The notes: generated by a model not told the origin, from the letters alone. DNA of 52,762 nucleotides from Clostridia bacterium (GCA_017505465.1 JAFVPE010000012.1:1-52762); one strand, 5' to 3'. Counted from the stretch's first letter, positions 22,415-32,700 are shown. Numbers and translations are program-made.

Positions 22415-23755
22415 TTAATTTTCATTATCGCCGGTGTTGATGAACTTACTAGGATCATCTTCCCCTACGATCTTAAAGCCATTGCCGCCCGACGCTTCGC
22501 GGTAAGCTGCATCGTTTGCATACCCGCCGTACAAGCAATGTGCATATTTATCTGTTCCCGACATCATATTGAGTATATTTACACTTGCGTCTTTTACAAC
22601 TGTTAAAGTACCTTCAAGGGATACGTTGTTAATGGTTGCTCCTGCTTCCATCGTTTCAAATGCAAAATAGATTTCAAGCGGCGTATTTCTCATCGTAAAT
22701 ACAAGCTGCAATCCGTTAAACGACAAGTTTTCAATTTTCGCCGACGCGGTAATATTCTTAAACATAGACATAGACGACGTACTTGCGCTCGCACGAGCTT
22801 CCACCTTCAAATTCGAAATGGTGAAACCGTTTCCTTGGATTTCAGCAAGCACTCTGTTTTTCGGCGTTATCGAAATGTTGGAAGGTCCGCAATCGATATC
22901 GTTCAAAAGCCAATAATGATTTGCCGCAGAGCCCAATCCGTCGAACATAGCCTTTACGTCCGCAGGGGTACTTACAAGCTCCCAATCACCAACCATATAC
23001 TTCGCATAGATCGTCACGTCTTCATCCTGCTTCACCAAAGGCCAAGCAACAAGTTGCGTGCAAGCTTCATCCGCATAGTAATTCACGAAAGTAAATCCGC
23101 CGTCCTTTTGAGGAATGGGATCGCCCGAAATACTACCCAACAAGCCGTTTGACTCGTAGCTAGAAACTTTAACGACGTCGCCTTGCTTTACGGCTTGCTT
23201 TCCATACAAGGGAGAACTTGCCGTTACGCTTGCAGTATCGATATCAATTTCTGCGTTGGGCGCATTTTCAATCACAAGCTTAACTTGTACTTTGGAACGG
23301 GTACTCCATTTTGCAGCAACGTGCCAATGTTCCCCTTTTTCTATCGGTTTTGTAAAGTCGACTTCTTCCCCAAGTTCATATACGTGATGCGTACTGTTAT
23401 CCGTCGGATCCGTATAATCGCTATCAGGTATGATCTTTAACTCGTTGTTCTCATCTTCTTTAATGTGATACCAACCGCTAAACTCATACCCTTCGCATTC
23501 CACGCCGATATTACCCGTATTACCAATGTTCAACACTTTTGCGCCGGCTTTATAATACATATATTTTACCTTTGCGGTATTCGGCGTAAATTTTGCGTTT
23601 GCGTTGTTGACGTAATAGGTAACCTGCGCTTCCAAGTCATTGTTTTGAACGATGTCTTTAAGGGAATCCCCCAGCGAACAACCCACCAAAACAAAAAGCG
23701 CCGCAATCGCCATTAAAATAATGAGCAAGGTGCTTTTCAGTTTCTTTTTCATCAA
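22415..23755 (-). CDS. Surface lipoprotein with InlB-type repeats and GLUG-like region
   Basis: The 446-residue protein begins MMKKKLKSTLLIILMAIAAL and a clear lipobox LVGC (Cys ~26). Two Listeria-Bacteroides (InlB B-repeat-like) units are visible, GYEFSGWYHI...AAKW and FTFVNYYADEA...VTIYAKY. The C-terminal half resembles a GLUG/beta-helix type segment (WLLNDIDCG, then IQGNGFTISNLKV and IENLSFNGLQ). Such domains are seen in adhesive or carbohydrate-facing surface proteins. As first gene of the opp transcript, 30 bp before oppA, it may capture substrate or hold the complex at the wall. The precise function is unknown. Confidence 0.85.
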   Translation of the reverse strand: MMKKKLKSTLLIILMAIAALFVLVGCSLGDSLKDIVQNNDLEAQVTYYVNNANAKFTPNTAKVKYMYYKAGAKVLNIGNTGNIGVECEGYEFSGWYHIKEDENNELKIIPDSDYTDPTDNSTHHVYELGEEVDFTKPIEKGEHWHVAAKWSTRSKVQVKLVIENAPNAEIDIDTASVTASSPLYGKQAVKQGDVVKVSSYESNGLLGSISGDPIPQKDGGFTFVNYYADEACTQLVAWPLVKQDEDVTIYAKYMVGDWELVSTPADVKAMFDGLGSAANHYWLLNDIDCGPSNISITPKNRVLAEIQGNGFTISNLKVEARASASTSSMSMFKNITASAKIENLSFNGLQLVFTMRNTPLEIYFAFETMEAGATINNVSLEGTLTVVKDASVNILNMMSGTDKYAHCLYGGYANDAAYREASGGNGFKIVGEDDPSKFINTGDNEN

Positions 23756-23853
23756 GTAAACCTCTATGATTAATACTTATTTATAAATTTCAAATTTTAC
23801 CGTTTTGCCGTTTTTTGGCATTACGACCCAATTCTACTTATAAACCTCATATT

Positions 23854-23882
23854 ATTTTAACTTAAAAAAACGCTTTTGTCAA
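23854..23882 (-). promoter_or_regulatory. Promoter of the lipoprotein-opp operon
   Basis: Minus strand TTGACA (23877-23882), 17-bp spacer, TAAAAT (23854-23859), about 98 nt before the lipoprotein ATG. The rest of the 23756-24080 gap is AT-rich; apart from the hisIE terminator I see nothing else. Confidence 0.8.
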
Positions 23883-24000
23883 TCGTTCTTCCTCTTTTAT
23901 ATATAAATAAATTCTATTTTTGAAAATTTATTTTATAGAATCATAAAAACCGATTATTTTTATTAAAAATATCGATTTGTGAAATTGCATAACAACCAAC

Positions 24001-24040
24001 AAAAAACCGCTGTAGAAAAACAATATCTACAACGGATTTT
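24001..24040 (-). terminator. Terminator of the ser-his operon
   Basis: Minus strand CCGTTGTAGA and TCTACAGCGG form a 10-bp stem (one G-U pair) followed by TTTTTTTGTT, ~40 nt after the hisIE stop. Confidence 0.85.
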
Positions 24041-24080
24041 TATTAAAGCTTATATTTATACACTTGAATTGTATTTTTAT

Positions 24081-24731
24081 TTATTTTGTCATCTTCTCTT
24101 GTTTCACTTTATGATCGATTACGTGACGGGACGCAAGCTCTTTTTGCACGTCTTCCACGGTAATCCCCATTTGCACCATCAAGACAAGCACGTGATAAGT
24201 AAGATCGGCAATTTCATAAATGGCTTCCTTCTTATCTTCTGCCTTCCCTGCGATAATCACCTCTGTGCTCTCTTCGCCAACCTTTTTGAGAATCTTATCC
24301 AAGCCCTTTTCAAACAAATACGTCGTATACGAGCCCTGCGGAAGCTCCGCCTTTCTTTGCAACAACAGTTTGTACAAGCCAAATAAACTAAATTCATTCT
24401 TTTCTTCGTCAATATAAAGCGGATTAAAGAAACAGCTTTCCGCGCCCGTATGGCATGCAGGGCCATCCTTTTCTACTTTTACAACCAACGCATCTTTGTC
24501 GCAATCTGCCACAATGGATACGACGTGTTGATAATTACCGCTCGTTTCGCCTTTGCGCCAAAGCTCTTGACGGCTACGACTATAAAAACAAGTTTTCTTT
24601 TCTTTCAAGGTAATCGAAAGACTTTCCGCATTCATATACGCAAGTGTAAGCACTTCCTTCGTATTGACGTCTACCACGATAGCAGGGATTAATCCTTTTT
24701 CATCAAATTTTAATTCATCTATTTTTATCAT
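24081..24731 (-). CDS. hisIE: Phosphoribosyl-AMP cyclohydrolase / phosphoribosyl-ATP pyrophosphatase fusion
   Basis: The 216-residue fusion has an N-terminal HisI domain (residues ~1-115) with the zinc/Mg motif [15 protein letters not shown], the [16 protein letters not shown] segment and [13 protein letters not shown]. The C-terminal HisE domain (~118-210) is helical, with [14 protein letters not shown] and [13 protein letters not shown]. It performs steps 2 and 3 of histidine synthesis. Last gene of the operon, 11 bp after hisF. Canonical. Confidence 0.96.
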   Translation of the reverse strand: MIKIDELKFDEKGLIPAIVVDVNTKEVLTLAYMNAESLSITLKEKKTCFYSRSRQELWRKGETSGNYQHVVSIVADCDKDALVVKVEKDGPACHTGAESCFFNPLYIDEEKNEFSLFGLYKLLLQRKAELPQGSYTTYLFEKGLDKILKKVGEESTEVIIAGKAEDKKEAIYEIADLTYHVLVLMVQMGITVEDVQKELASRHVIDHKVKQEKMTK

Positions 24732-24742
24732 ATTTCACTCCT

Positions 24743-25501
24743 TTATATGCGAACGTTAATTCCATTGTTCGCCAACGTACGTTTCAAATCCTTAATAGCG
24801 ATTTCCCCAAAATGGAATACCGAAGCCGCCAAGCCTGCATCTATATCGGGGATTTCCTTAAACAGCGCCACAAAATCTTGTTGAGTGCCTGCGCCGCCCG
24901 ATGCAATTACGGGAACGTCCACCGCCTCGCACACCAACTGCAACAGTTCAATATCAAAGCCTTTCTTTACGCCGTCCGTATCCATGGAATTCACCACGAC
25001 TTCCCCTGCGCCCTCGCCAACACAACGCTTTATCCACTCAATCGCTTCCATGCCCGTATCCTCGCGCCCGCCTTTTGCAAACACGTGAAACTCGCCGTTC
25101 ACACGCTTAATATCGGCAGAAATAACGACGCATTGATCACCATAACGCTGTGCCGCTGCTTTGATCAAATCTCGGTTTGCAATTGCCCCCGAATTGACGC
25201 TCACCTTATCTGCGCCGCAAGACAATACACGTTCGAAGTCTTCAACCCGACGAATGCCACCGCCGACCGTCAACGGAATAAATACACTCTTTGCCGTTTC
25301 TCGCAAAATATCTGTAAATAACGATCTACCTTCCGCTGAAGCGGTTATATCGTAAAATACGAGCTCGTCAGCACCGCATTCCGAATAATATTTCGCCAAC
25401 TCGACAGGCGAAGCCACTTCTCGCAATCCTTCGAAATTGACTCCTTTTACCACCCTGCCGTCCTTCACGTCCAAACAGGGAATAATTCTTTTTGTAATCA
25501 T
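24743..25501 (-). CDS. hisF: Imidazole glycerol phosphate synthase cyclase subunit
   Basis: 252-residue TIM barrel with the two catalytic aspartates visible in CLDVKDGRVVKGVNFEGL and SMDTDGVKKGFD. VGGGIRRVEDFE and IASGGAGTQQDF form phosphate-binding loops. Accepts ammonia from HisH and closes the imidazole ring, releasing AICAR, which PurH (also in this window) recycles. Overlaps hisA by 4 bp. Confidence 0.97.
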   Translation of the reverse strand: MITKRIIPCLDVKDGRVVKGVNFEGLREVASPVELAKYYSECGADELVFYDITASAEGRSLFTDILRETAKSVFIPLTVGGGIRRVEDFERVLSCGADKVSVNSGAIANRDLIKAAAQRYGDQCVVISADIKRVNGEFHVFAKGGREDTGMEAIEWIKRCVGEGAGEVVVNSMDTDGVKKGFDIELLQLVCEAVDVPVIASGGAGTQQDFVALFKEIPDIDAGLAASVFHFGEIAIKDLKRTLANNGINVRI

Positions 25502-26211
25502 TTTGCCACCTCGATTGCCAAACGTAAATCGATTGCACCCATGTAATACGCCTTTCCGATAATTGCACCGTACGTTCCCGTCTTGGCAAGCGCTTCTACG
25601 TCTTCGATAGACGAAACGCCGCCCGACGCAATAATATCCAAGGTATATTTCTTCCCTAATTCTTCATATAATGCACGATTTGTGCCTTTCATTGCTCCGT
25701 CTTTGGAAATATCCGTACAAATTACCGTTTTTACACCGAGCGATTGCATCTTCGTAAAAAATGCATCCGTAGTATATTCGGATTTTTCAACCCAACCCCG
25801 AATGGCAATTTTCCCATCGGCAATATCCGCCCCAACTGCTATTTTTTCACCGTGTTTTGCAAGTGCTTCCTTTAAAAACGTTTCATCTGTAACCGCCGCC
25901 GTCCCCAAAATCACACGGCTTGCGCCCACGGAAAGATACTTATCTACCGTTTGCATATCTCGAATACCGCCGCCTATTTCCACAAATAGCGACGTTTCTT
26001 TTGCAATCCGTGAAACAATATCCAAATGTGCCGGCGTGCCTATTTTTGCACCTTCTAAATCCACCACGTGAACGTATTCCGCTCCTTGCTTTTCAAAGTC
26101 TTTTGCAACCGAAACGGGATCTTCGCTATATACCGTCATCTGCGCATAGTCGCCCTTAAAAAGCCGCACCGCTTTTTGTCCGTATAAATCTATCGCAGGA
26201 AAAATTCTCAT
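25498..26211 (-). CDS. hisA: ProFAR isomerase
   Basis: 237-residue TIM barrel with AIDLYGQKAVRLFKGDY (catalytic Asp8), EIGGGIRDMQTVDKYL and CTDISKDGAMKGTN (second catalytic Asp). Converts ProFAR to PRFAR by an Amadori rearrangement. Ends with ATGA-type overlap into hisF. Confidence 0.97.
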   Translation of the reverse strand: MRIFPAIDLYGQKAVRLFKGDYAQMTVYSEDPVSVAKDFEKQGAEYVHVVDLEGAKIGTPAHLDIVSRIAKETSLFVEIGGGIRDMQTVDKYLSVGASRVILGTAAVTDETFLKEALAKHGEKIAVGADIADGKIAIRGWVEKSEYTTDAFFTKMQSLGVKTVICTDISKDGAMKGTNRALYEELGKKYTLDIIASGGVSSIEDVEALAKTGTYGAIIGKAYYMGAIDLRLAIEVAK

Positions 26212-26224
26212 ATCTCTCTATCCT

Positions 26225-26833
26225 TTACATATCCACAAACGCTTTGAGTATCTTCAACCCCACGTCGCCGCTCTTTTCAGGGTGGAATTGACACCCCATA
26301 ATATTGCCTTTTGCTACCGCCGCCGTCAAAGGCTTTCCGTAATCGGTTACCGCCACCAAACTATCCGAACAATCAGTTGCAAAAAACGAATGCACGAAAT
26401 ATACGTGTTCGCCGTCCGTGCAATTCTTAAACAGCGGATGCTCTTTTACGAAGGACAACTTATTCCATCCTATATGCGGAATTTTCAACCCCTCGTCGAT
26501 ATATCCCTTCATCGGGATAACGTCGCCTTTAAGCAATCCCAAACCAACGTGTTCTCCGTATTCAAAACTACGCTCGAACAACATTTGCATACCCAAGCAT
26601 ATGCCCATAAGCGGCTTGCCTTTTTGCGCTTCCGCTTTCACGACTGCATCTAAACCGTCTTTGGAAAGCTTTGCTATCGCATCCGCAAATGCGCCTACGC
26701 CGGGCAAGACGATTTTATCCGCGCTTTCTATGATGTTTTTGTCCGACGTAACAACCGTTTCCGCCCCCACCTTCTTAAACGAAGATTCAAGCGAAAATAA
26801 GTTCCCTACGCCGTAATCCACAATCGCAATCAT
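26225..26833 (-). CDS. hisH: Imidazole glycerol phosphate synthase glutaminase subunit
   Basis: 202-residue class I glutamine amidotransferase with intact triad: nucleophile Cys in GICLGMQMLF, and His/Glu in GCQFHPEKSGD. N-terminal VDYGVGNLFSL and LPGVGAFADA are standard. Feeds ammonia to HisF. The intact triad contrasts with CarA in the same window. It begins 1 bp after hisB ends. Confidence 0.97.
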   Translation of the reverse strand: MIAIVDYGVGNLFSLESSFKKVGAETVVTSDKNIIESADKIVLPGVGAFADAIAKLSKDGLDAVVKAEAQKGKPLMGICLGMQMLFERSFEYGEHVGLGLLKGDVIPMKGYIDEGLKIPHIGWNKLSFVKEHPLFKNCTDGEHVYFVHSFFATDCSDSLVAVTDYGKPLTAAVAKGNIMGCQFHPEKSGDVGLKILKAFVDM

Positions 26834-27421
26834 TTACAATACTCCTTTCGTTGAAGGAATTTCCCCCGCGCGCTTTTCATCAATAGCCGCCGCCTTTCCA
26901 AGTGTTCTTGCCACCGATTTAAACACACCCTCTATAATGTGATGCGCATTTTTGCCTGCAAGCTGCGTGATATGTAAGGTAATCTTTGCCTCACGAACGA
27001 ACGCGCAGAAAAATTCCTCGCACAGTTCGGTGTCAAAGTCGCCCACCTTCGTCGCTTGCATATCCAATGCGATAGCAAGATAATCTCTACCCGAAATATC
27101 TACTGCCGAGCGAATCAACGCTTCATCCATAGGCAACAACGTATCCCCGTAACGAGTAATACCTTTCTTGTCGCCGAGCGCTTCGAAAAACGCCTTACCA
27201 AGCGCAATGCCGATATCTTCCGTCGTGTGGTGATAATCCACTTGCGTATCGCCCTTACAACGAACCGCAAGATCAAAACCCGAGTGCTTTGCAAAGAGAG
27301 TCAGCATGTGATCGAGAAAACCCGAACCGCTATCCACGTCACTTTTTCCCAATCCGTCCAAATCGAGCTTTAAATAAATATCCGTTTCCGCCGTTTTTCT
27401 CGTTATTTCGGAAATTCTCAT
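26834..27421 (-). CDS. hisB: Imidazoleglycerol-phosphate dehydratase
   Basis: 195-residue monofunctional enzyme with both metal-binding repeats: FLDHMLTLFAKHSGFDL, HHTTEDIGIALG, and the later KITLHITQLAGKNAHHIIE. No histidinol-phosphatase domain is fused, unlike the E. coli version. Overlaps hisC by 4 bp. Confidence 0.97.
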   Translation of the reverse strand: MRISEITRKTAETDIYLKLDLDGLGKSDVDSGSGFLDHMLTLFAKHSGFDLAVRCKGDTQVDYHHTTEDIGIALGKAFFEALGDKKGITRYGDTLLPMDEALIRSAVDISGRDYLAIALDMQATKVGDFDTELCEEFFCAFVREAKITLHITQLAGKNAHHIIEGVFKSVARTLGKAAAIDEKRAGEIPSTKGVL

Positions 27422-28485
27422 TTTGCTGCCTCCTCTATAATTTCTTTCGTTTTAGCAAGGAAAACGTCCATTTGTTCTTTTGTGCCAATCGTAATACGCA
27501 CGTAATCGGCAATCCTCGCTGTATTAAAATGGCGAATAAGTACTCCTTTTGCCTTCAAACCTTCGTATAAAGCCTTACCTTTTACCTTATCCGATTTTGC
27601 GAATAGGAAGTTGGTCTTGGAATCCAACACGGTAAAACCGAGTTCTTTCAAGGCAGCCGTCGTATATTCCCTGTTTTCGCAAATTGCCTTGCGGTTATTT
27701 TCAAACCATTCCGTTTCCCCTAAAATGGCAAGCCCTGCCGCCGCCGTCATTCTATTGACGTTATAGGGATTCGTCGAATATTTCACGGTGTTAAGATCGG
27801 CAATTAACTTTTCATTACCAATCGCAACTCCCAAACGCGCACCTGCTAAGGAACGGGATTTGGAAAAGGTTTGCGTCACGAGAAGATTGTTATATTTCTC
27901 TATAAGCGGAACGCAACTTTCGCCGCCAAAATCCACGTACGCTTCGTCGATAATCACCACGTTGCTTGGATTGCTCTTTACAATTTCTTCTATTTGCACA
28001 AGGCTCAATGCCATACCCGTAGGCGCATTGGGATTTGCAATCACGATATTCTTACCGATTGCAAGGTAATCCTCATATCCAACCGAAAAATCTGCACGCA
28101 AAGGAATCGTTTCATAAGGGATTCCGTTTAACGCCGCAAAGACAGGATAAAAGCCGTAGGTAATATCGGGGAAAGCAATCGGGTGATTTTCATCGCAAAA
28201 TGCCATAAATGCAAAATTGAGTGCCTCATCCGAGCCGTTTGTCATCAATATTTGCGACTTTTTTACCCCCCAAACTTCCGCCGCCTTTTTCGTTAAAGCC
28301 GCACTTTCGGGGTCGGAATATAAATGCAATTTCCCCGCTTCTAATCTCGCAGCATCGATTACCGACTGCGGCGGTGCAAAAGGCGATTCATTCGTATTGA
28401 GTTTTACGTATTGCGCGTCCTTGGGTTGTTCGCCCGGCACGTACGGCGTAAGCGCCGCATATTTCGCGCTAAAATATTTACTCAT
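27418..28485 (-). CDS. hisC: Histidinol-phosphate aminotransferase
   Basis: 355-residue class I PLP aminotransferase. It contains LNTNESPFAPP, NGSDEALNFAF, NPNAPTG, DEAYVDFGG, the PLP lysine in TFSKSRSLAGARLG, and the C-terminal RITIGTKEQMD arginine. Transfers an amino group from glutamate to imidazole acetol phosphate. Starts 8 bp after hisD. Confidence 0.96.
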   Translation of the reverse strand: MSKYFSAKYAALTPYVPGEQPKDAQYVKLNTNESPFAPPQSVIDAARLEAGKLHLYSDPESAALTKKAAEVWGVKKSQILMTNGSDEALNFAFMAFCDENHPIAFPDITYGFYPVFAALNGIPYETIPLRADFSVGYEDYLAIGKNIVIANPNAPTGMALSLVQIEEIVKSNPSNVVIIDEAYVDFGGESCVPLIEKYNNLLVTQTFSKSRSLAGARLGVAIGNEKLIADLNTVKYSTNPYNVNRMTAAAGLAILGETEWFENNRKAICENREYTTAALKELGFTVLDSKTNFLFAKSDKVKGKALYEGLKAKGVLIRHFNTARIADYVRITIGTKEQMDVFLAKTKEIIEEAAK

Positions 28486-28493
28486 AATCTATC

Positions 28494-29768
28494 CTATTTT
28501 TCAAAACGTATTGTTGCGCTCTTGCCGTGCGCTTGCAATCCTTCCTTGTTTGCAAAGGTCGCAATTTTGTCCGCAACTTTTTCAAGCGCTTCCTTCGTGT
28601 AGTAGCTATATTGTGATTTTTTCACAAAATCGTCTACCGATAAAGGCGAAGAAAATTTCGCCGTTCCGCTTGTCGGCAACGTGTGGTTAGGACCTGCAAA
28701 GTAATCCCCCAAGGCTTCGGGGCAATACTTCCCAAGGAATATCGAGCCTGCGTGACGTATCTTATCCAAATACGCAAAAGGCTCGTCCACGCAAAGCTCT
28801 AAATGCTCGGGCGCAATCTCGTTGGCAATCTCGATGACCGTTGCCAAATCGTCCGCAACGATAATCTTTCCGTTGTTATCAATCGACGTGCGCGCAATTT
28901 CCTTTCTTGGCAACAAGGGAATCTGTCTTTCAAGCTCCTTAGAAACCGCATTTGCAAAAGCTTCATCGTCTGTAACGAGAACGGCACTCGCCATTTTATC
29001 GTGCTCGGCTTGCGAAAGCAAATCCGCCGCTATATAAGCAGGATTGTTGGTGTTGTCCGCCACTACGAGAATTTCACTCGGCCCTGCAATCATATCGATA
29101 TCGACTTTACCAAACACCTGTTTCTTGGCTTCCGCAACAAACGCATTTCCCGGCCCTACGATTTTATCTACCTTTGGTACGCTTTCCGTTCCGTATGCAA
29201 GTGCAGCAACCGCTTGCGCGCCGCCGACTTTGAAAATACGAGTAACCCCCGCCACTTTCGCCGCCGTCAAAATATCGGGATTGACGCTTCCGTCCTTTGC
29301 AGGTGGAGTCACCATAACAATCTCTTTACAGCCTGCTATCTTTGCAGGAATGGCATCCATTAACACCGTCGAAGGATATGCCGCCGTACCGCCGGGTACG
29401 TATAAACCGACTCTATCCAAAGGCGTTACCTTTTGTCCGATCACGACGCCGTCGTGCCTCTCGATACGGAATCCGTCACGCACTTGCTTGGAGTGGAATA
29501 TGCGAATATTCTCTGCCGCTTCTTCTAAAATGGTCACGAAATTCTTGTCCGCCTTTTCGTATGCCGTTTCGATTTCGTCTTTTGTTACTTCTAACGAAGC
29601 AAGCTTGACCTTATCAAACTTTTCCGCATACGCATAAAGCGCATCGTCTTTATTTTTAATAACGTTTGCAATGATTTCCGCAACAACGCCTTCAACGCTT
29701 GCCGTTGGATTCACCCTTGCAAATATCTCTTCAGGGGATACCTCCCCCCATTTGTAAATCTTAATCAT
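28494..29768 (-). CDS. hisD: Histidinol dehydrogenase
   Basis: 424 residues with the zinc enzyme signatures [32 protein letters not shown] and [24 protein letters not shown] and [14 protein letters not shown]. Oxidises histidinol to histidine in two NAD-linked steps. Lies 4 bp after hisG. Confidence 0.97.
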   Translation of the reverse strand: MIKIYKWGEVSPEEIFARVNPTASVEGVVAEIIANVIKNKDDALYAYAEKFDKVKLASLEVTKDEIETAYEKADKNFVTILEEAAENIRIFHSKQVRDGFRIERHDGVVIGQKVTPLDRVGLYVPGGTAAYPSTVLMDAIPAKIAGCKEIVMVTPPAKDGSVNPDILTAAKVAGVTRIFKVGGAQAVAALAYGTESVPKVDKIVGPGNAFVAEAKKQVFGKVDIDMIAGPSEILVVADNTNNPAYIAADLLSQAEHDKMASAVLVTDDEAFANAVSKELERQIPLLPRKEIARTSIDNNGKIIVADDLATVIEIANEIAPEHLELCVDEPFAYLDKIRHAGSIFLGKYCPEALGDYFAGPNHTLPTSGTAKFSSPLSVDDFVKKSQYSYYTKEALEKVADKIATFANKEGLQAHGKSATIRFEK

Positions 29769-29772
29769 ACCT

Positions 29773-30393
29773 TCAACCGATTAAATTCTTGACCTTTTCT
29801 GTCAAATCTTCTATCTCTTCCGTCTTAAATTTGAAACTTGCCTTGTTGGCAATCAATCTTGCGCTAATAGGGAATATCGTTTCAATGACTTCTAAATCGT
29901 TTTCTTTCAACGTCGTTCCCGTTTCTACGATATCCACGATTACGTCCGAAAGCCCCAAGATAGGCGCTATCTCAATAGAGCCGTTCAAATGAATGATGTC
30001 GATATCACGACTCTTTGCCGCATAGTGCCGCTTTGCAGCATTGACGAATTTCGTCGCCACCTTCAACGTCTTTCTACCGTCGTCGTAGAATCCTTTTCTT
30101 GCCGCTACTGCCATACGGCAAACGCCCGTTTTCATATCCAACAACTCGTATACGTCGGGCGCATACTCTTCGAGTATGTCTTTACCGCATACGCCAATAT
30201 CCGCCGCACCACGTTCCACGTAAATGGAAACGTCCGAGGGCTTTACCCAAAAATACCGAACGCCCTTTTCCGTGTTTTCAAAAATGAGTTTTCGACTATT
30301 TTCCAAGATAGACGGACATTCGTATCCTGCCGTTGCGAATAGATTATAGACTTTTTCGCCGAGTCTGCCTTTGGGAAGCGCTATATTAATCAT
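29773..30393 (-). CDS. hisG: ATP phosphoribosyltransferase, short form
   Basis: 206 residues, the short HisG lacking the C-terminal regulatory domain, beginning INIALPKGRLGEKVYNLF. GAADIGVCGKDILEE and the PRPP-binding DIVETGTTLKENDL are present. Short HisG needs HisZ, which is encoded immediately upstream with a 4-bp overlap. Catalyses the committed, histidine-inhibited step. Confidence 0.97.
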   Translation of the reverse strand: MINIALPKGRLGEKVYNLFATAGYECPSILENSRKLIFENTEKGVRYFWVKPSDVSIYVERGAADIGVCGKDILEEYAPDVYELLDMKTGVCRMAVAARKGFYDDGRKTLKVATKFVNAAKRHYAAKSRDIDIIHLNGSIEIAPILGLSDVIVDIVETGTTLKENDLEVIETIFPISARLIANKASFKFKTEEIEDLTEKVKNLIG

Positions 30394-31484
30394 GCTTTAC
30401 CCCCCGTCATATCCACCAACTTTCCGTAACGGATATTCCCTTCCGTCTTTTGCACGTTCACGCTATTGCCTTTCTTCACGAGAGAATTGACCGCTCGAAT
30501 CAATTGCAATGGCGAAGTTTTATCGTCGTATAATACAAGAACATCAACGTCTTGCACCTGCGGCTTACTGTGGAAACCTTCCAATAAATCAAGATTTACC
30601 GCAAAACCGATCGCTCCCGAGTTCCTACCCATTTTCGCTATCAGCTTATCATATCTACCGCCCGAGAGCACCCCTTCGGCAATCCCGTCGATAAACCCCT
30701 TGAATACAATGTTGTCATAATACGTCATATCGTTGACAACGGAAAAATCCAAACGAATCTTGTCCGCATACGGAGAAAGCGCAAGTAATTTACAAAGCGT
30801 TTGAATACGCTTATATTTCTCTTTTGCTTTCCCACTCTTACAAAACGGTGCGATTTGCGCAAGCACCTTTTCGGGAGCACCGTACGCCTTTACAAGCACA
30901 AGTAGCTTGTCCTTGTTTTCTTCGGATACGTTATATTCTTCGCAAAGCGAACAAATGCCGTGGGCATTCTTTGCCGCAAGACAATTCATAAAGGCTCTCT
31001 CAAACCCTTCACCACATTTCATATCCGCAAGAATTGCAGACAACAATCCCAAATGCGAAATATCCAACACGTAGTTTTCAGAAATCACCGCAAGGCTTGC
31101 CGCGGCAAGACACAACGTTTCATATACTTCGTATATGCCAATGTCGCCAATGCATTCCAAGCCGACCTGCATAATTTCCTTGAATTGTTTGGTTTTACCA
31201 GAAATACGGTACACGTTCTCATCGTAGTACACCTTTCTCTTTTCGCCGTCGTCCACGCTGTTGCGAATAATCGAAAGGGTTACGTCGGGTTTCAACGCAA
31301 GCAGCTTACCGTCTGTATCGTTAAAGGTAATCACGCCGTCGCCGACGAGAAATTCCTTATTCTCTACGTACAAATCGTACTCCTCGAATTTGCTCATTTT
31401 ATAAGGCTGATAGCCGTATTTCCTATACAACAAACGGAGTTTTGCTACAATCCGTTCTTCTTCTTTCAAAATATTTTCGGACAT
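30390..31484 (-). CDS. hisZ: ATP phosphoribosyltransferase regulatory subunit
   Basis: 364-residue class II histidyl-tRNA synthetase-like protein. It has motif 2-like VYYDENVYRISGKTKQFKEIMQVGLECIG, LSGGRYDKLI and a short C-terminal domain, but lacks the histidine-activation specifics of HisRS. Forms the hetero-octamer with short HisG and gives histidine feedback. Follows serA by 21 bp, so the ser and his genes look co-transcribed. Confidence 0.94.
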   Translation of the reverse strand: MSENILKEEERIVAKLRLLYRKYGYQPYKMSKFEEYDLYVENKEFLVGDGVITFNDTDGKLLALKPDVTLSIIRNSVDDGEKRKVYYDENVYRISGKTKQFKEIMQVGLECIGDIGIYEVYETLCLAAASLAVISENYVLDISHLGLLSAILADMKCGEGFERAFMNCLAAKNAHGICSLCEEYNVSEENKDKLLVLVKAYGAPEKVLAQIAPFCKSGKAKEKYKRIQTLCKLLALSPYADKIRLDFSVVNDMTYYDNIVFKGFIDGIAEGVLSGGRYDKLIAKMGRNSGAIGFAVNLDLLEGFHSKPQVQDVDVLVLYDDKTSPLQLIRAVNSLVKKGNSVNVQKTEGNIRYGKLVDMTGGKA

Positions 31485-31505
31485 ATTACGTCCTCCTTTC
31501 GTTAT

Positions 31506-32669
31506 TTACGAAAATGCTCTTACCCCAAACACGCCTTCAATCGCCGAAAGCTTTTCCAAAATCGCTACATCCACCGTTTCATTCGTTTCTACAATCGTAT
31601 AAGCGACGTCGCCTTTCGAGCCGTTCGCAAGATTCTCAATGTTAATATTTTGCGTAGAGAATGCCGACGTGATTTGCGAAAGCATATTCGGTATATTTTT
31701 GTTCATAATACACACGCGCGGTTTTTCCGATTGCGGAATCCCCACCGTAGGAAAGTTTACGCTATTACGGATATTACCGCAAGTAAGGAATTCATCCAAC
31801 TGTTGCGCCGCCATAATCGCACAATGATCTTCCGACTCTACCGTAGACGCCCCCAAATGCGGAATGGCTATAACCCCTTCCACTCCCGCCGTTTCATCCG
31901 TCGGGAAATCGGTGACGTACGCTCCGAGTTTCTTTTCCGCCAACGCCCGTTTTACGTCTTCGGCATTCACAAGATCCGCACGCGCAAGATTGAGCAATCT
32001 CGCCCCTTCCTTCATTTGTGAAATCGTCTTTTCGTTGATCATATTCTTCGTTTGCGGTGTTGCGGGAACGTGTAAAGAAATATAATCGCAATGGACGAAA
32101 ATATCGTTATAATCGGACGCTTGCCGCACGGAAGGAGCCAAACTCCACGCAGCCTTTGCCGTAATATACGGATCGTAGCCCATAACGTTCATACCAAGCG
32201 AAATCGCTGCGTTTGCAACCATACCGCCGATTGCGCCAAGCCCGATAACCCCAAGCGTTTTGCCTGCAAGCTCGTGCCCAACGAACGCCGATTTCCCTGC
32301 TTCAACCGTCTTTGCAATACCCGTCTGTCCTTTGAGCGATTCCACCCATTTCACGCCACCAATCACGTCGCGCGAAGCAAGTATTAAAGCCGCAATGGCA
32401 AGCTCTTTCACCGCATTCGCATTTGCTCCGGGCGTATTGAAAACGACGATGCCCTTTTCCGTGCATTTTTCCACAGGAATGTTATTTACGCCTGCGCCAC
32501 ATCTCGCAATCGCCCGAACGTTTTCACCGAACGGCATATCGTGCAACGCCGCCGAACGCACCATGATTGCGTCCTCGTTTTCAACGTTTGCACTTACTTC
32601 ATATTTCAAAGGCGACAACACATCCGTGCCAACCTTTGCTATTTTATTCATCAATTTAACTTTCAACAT
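31506..32669 (-). CDS. serA: D-3-phosphoglycerate dehydrogenase
   Basis: 387 residues. NAD-binding fold with TLGVIGLGAIGGMVANAA; catalytic Arg in LLNLARADLVN and His in IPHLGASTVESEDHCA. The ligand loop reads YVTDFPTDET as in clostridial SerA, and a C-terminal ACT domain (RVCIMNKNIPNMLSQITSAF) follows. Makes 3-phosphohydroxypyruvate, the first step of serine synthesis, likely serine-inhibited through ACT. Downstream of serC by 31 bp. Confidence 0.96.
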   Translation of the reverse strand: MLKVKLMNKIAKVGTDVLSPLKYEVSANVENEDAIMVRSAALHDMPFGENVRAIARCGAGVNNIPVEKCTEKGIVVFNTPGANANAVKELAIAALILASRDVIGGVKWVESLKGQTGIAKTVEAGKSAFVGHELAGKTLGVIGLGAIGGMVANAAISLGMNVMGYDPYITAKAAWSLAPSVRQASDYNDIFVHCDYISLHVPATPQTKNMINEKTISQMKEGARLLNLARADLVNAEDVKRALAEKKLGAYVTDFPTDETAGVEGVIAIPHLGASTVESEDHCAIMAAQQLDEFLTCGNIRNSVNFPTVGIPQSEKPRVCIMNKNIPNMLSQITSAFSTQNINIENLANGSKGDVAYTIVETNETVDVAILEKLSAIEGVFGVRAFS

Positions 32670-32700
32670 ATCTCTTTTCTCGATTTTTTATTTTTATTTT

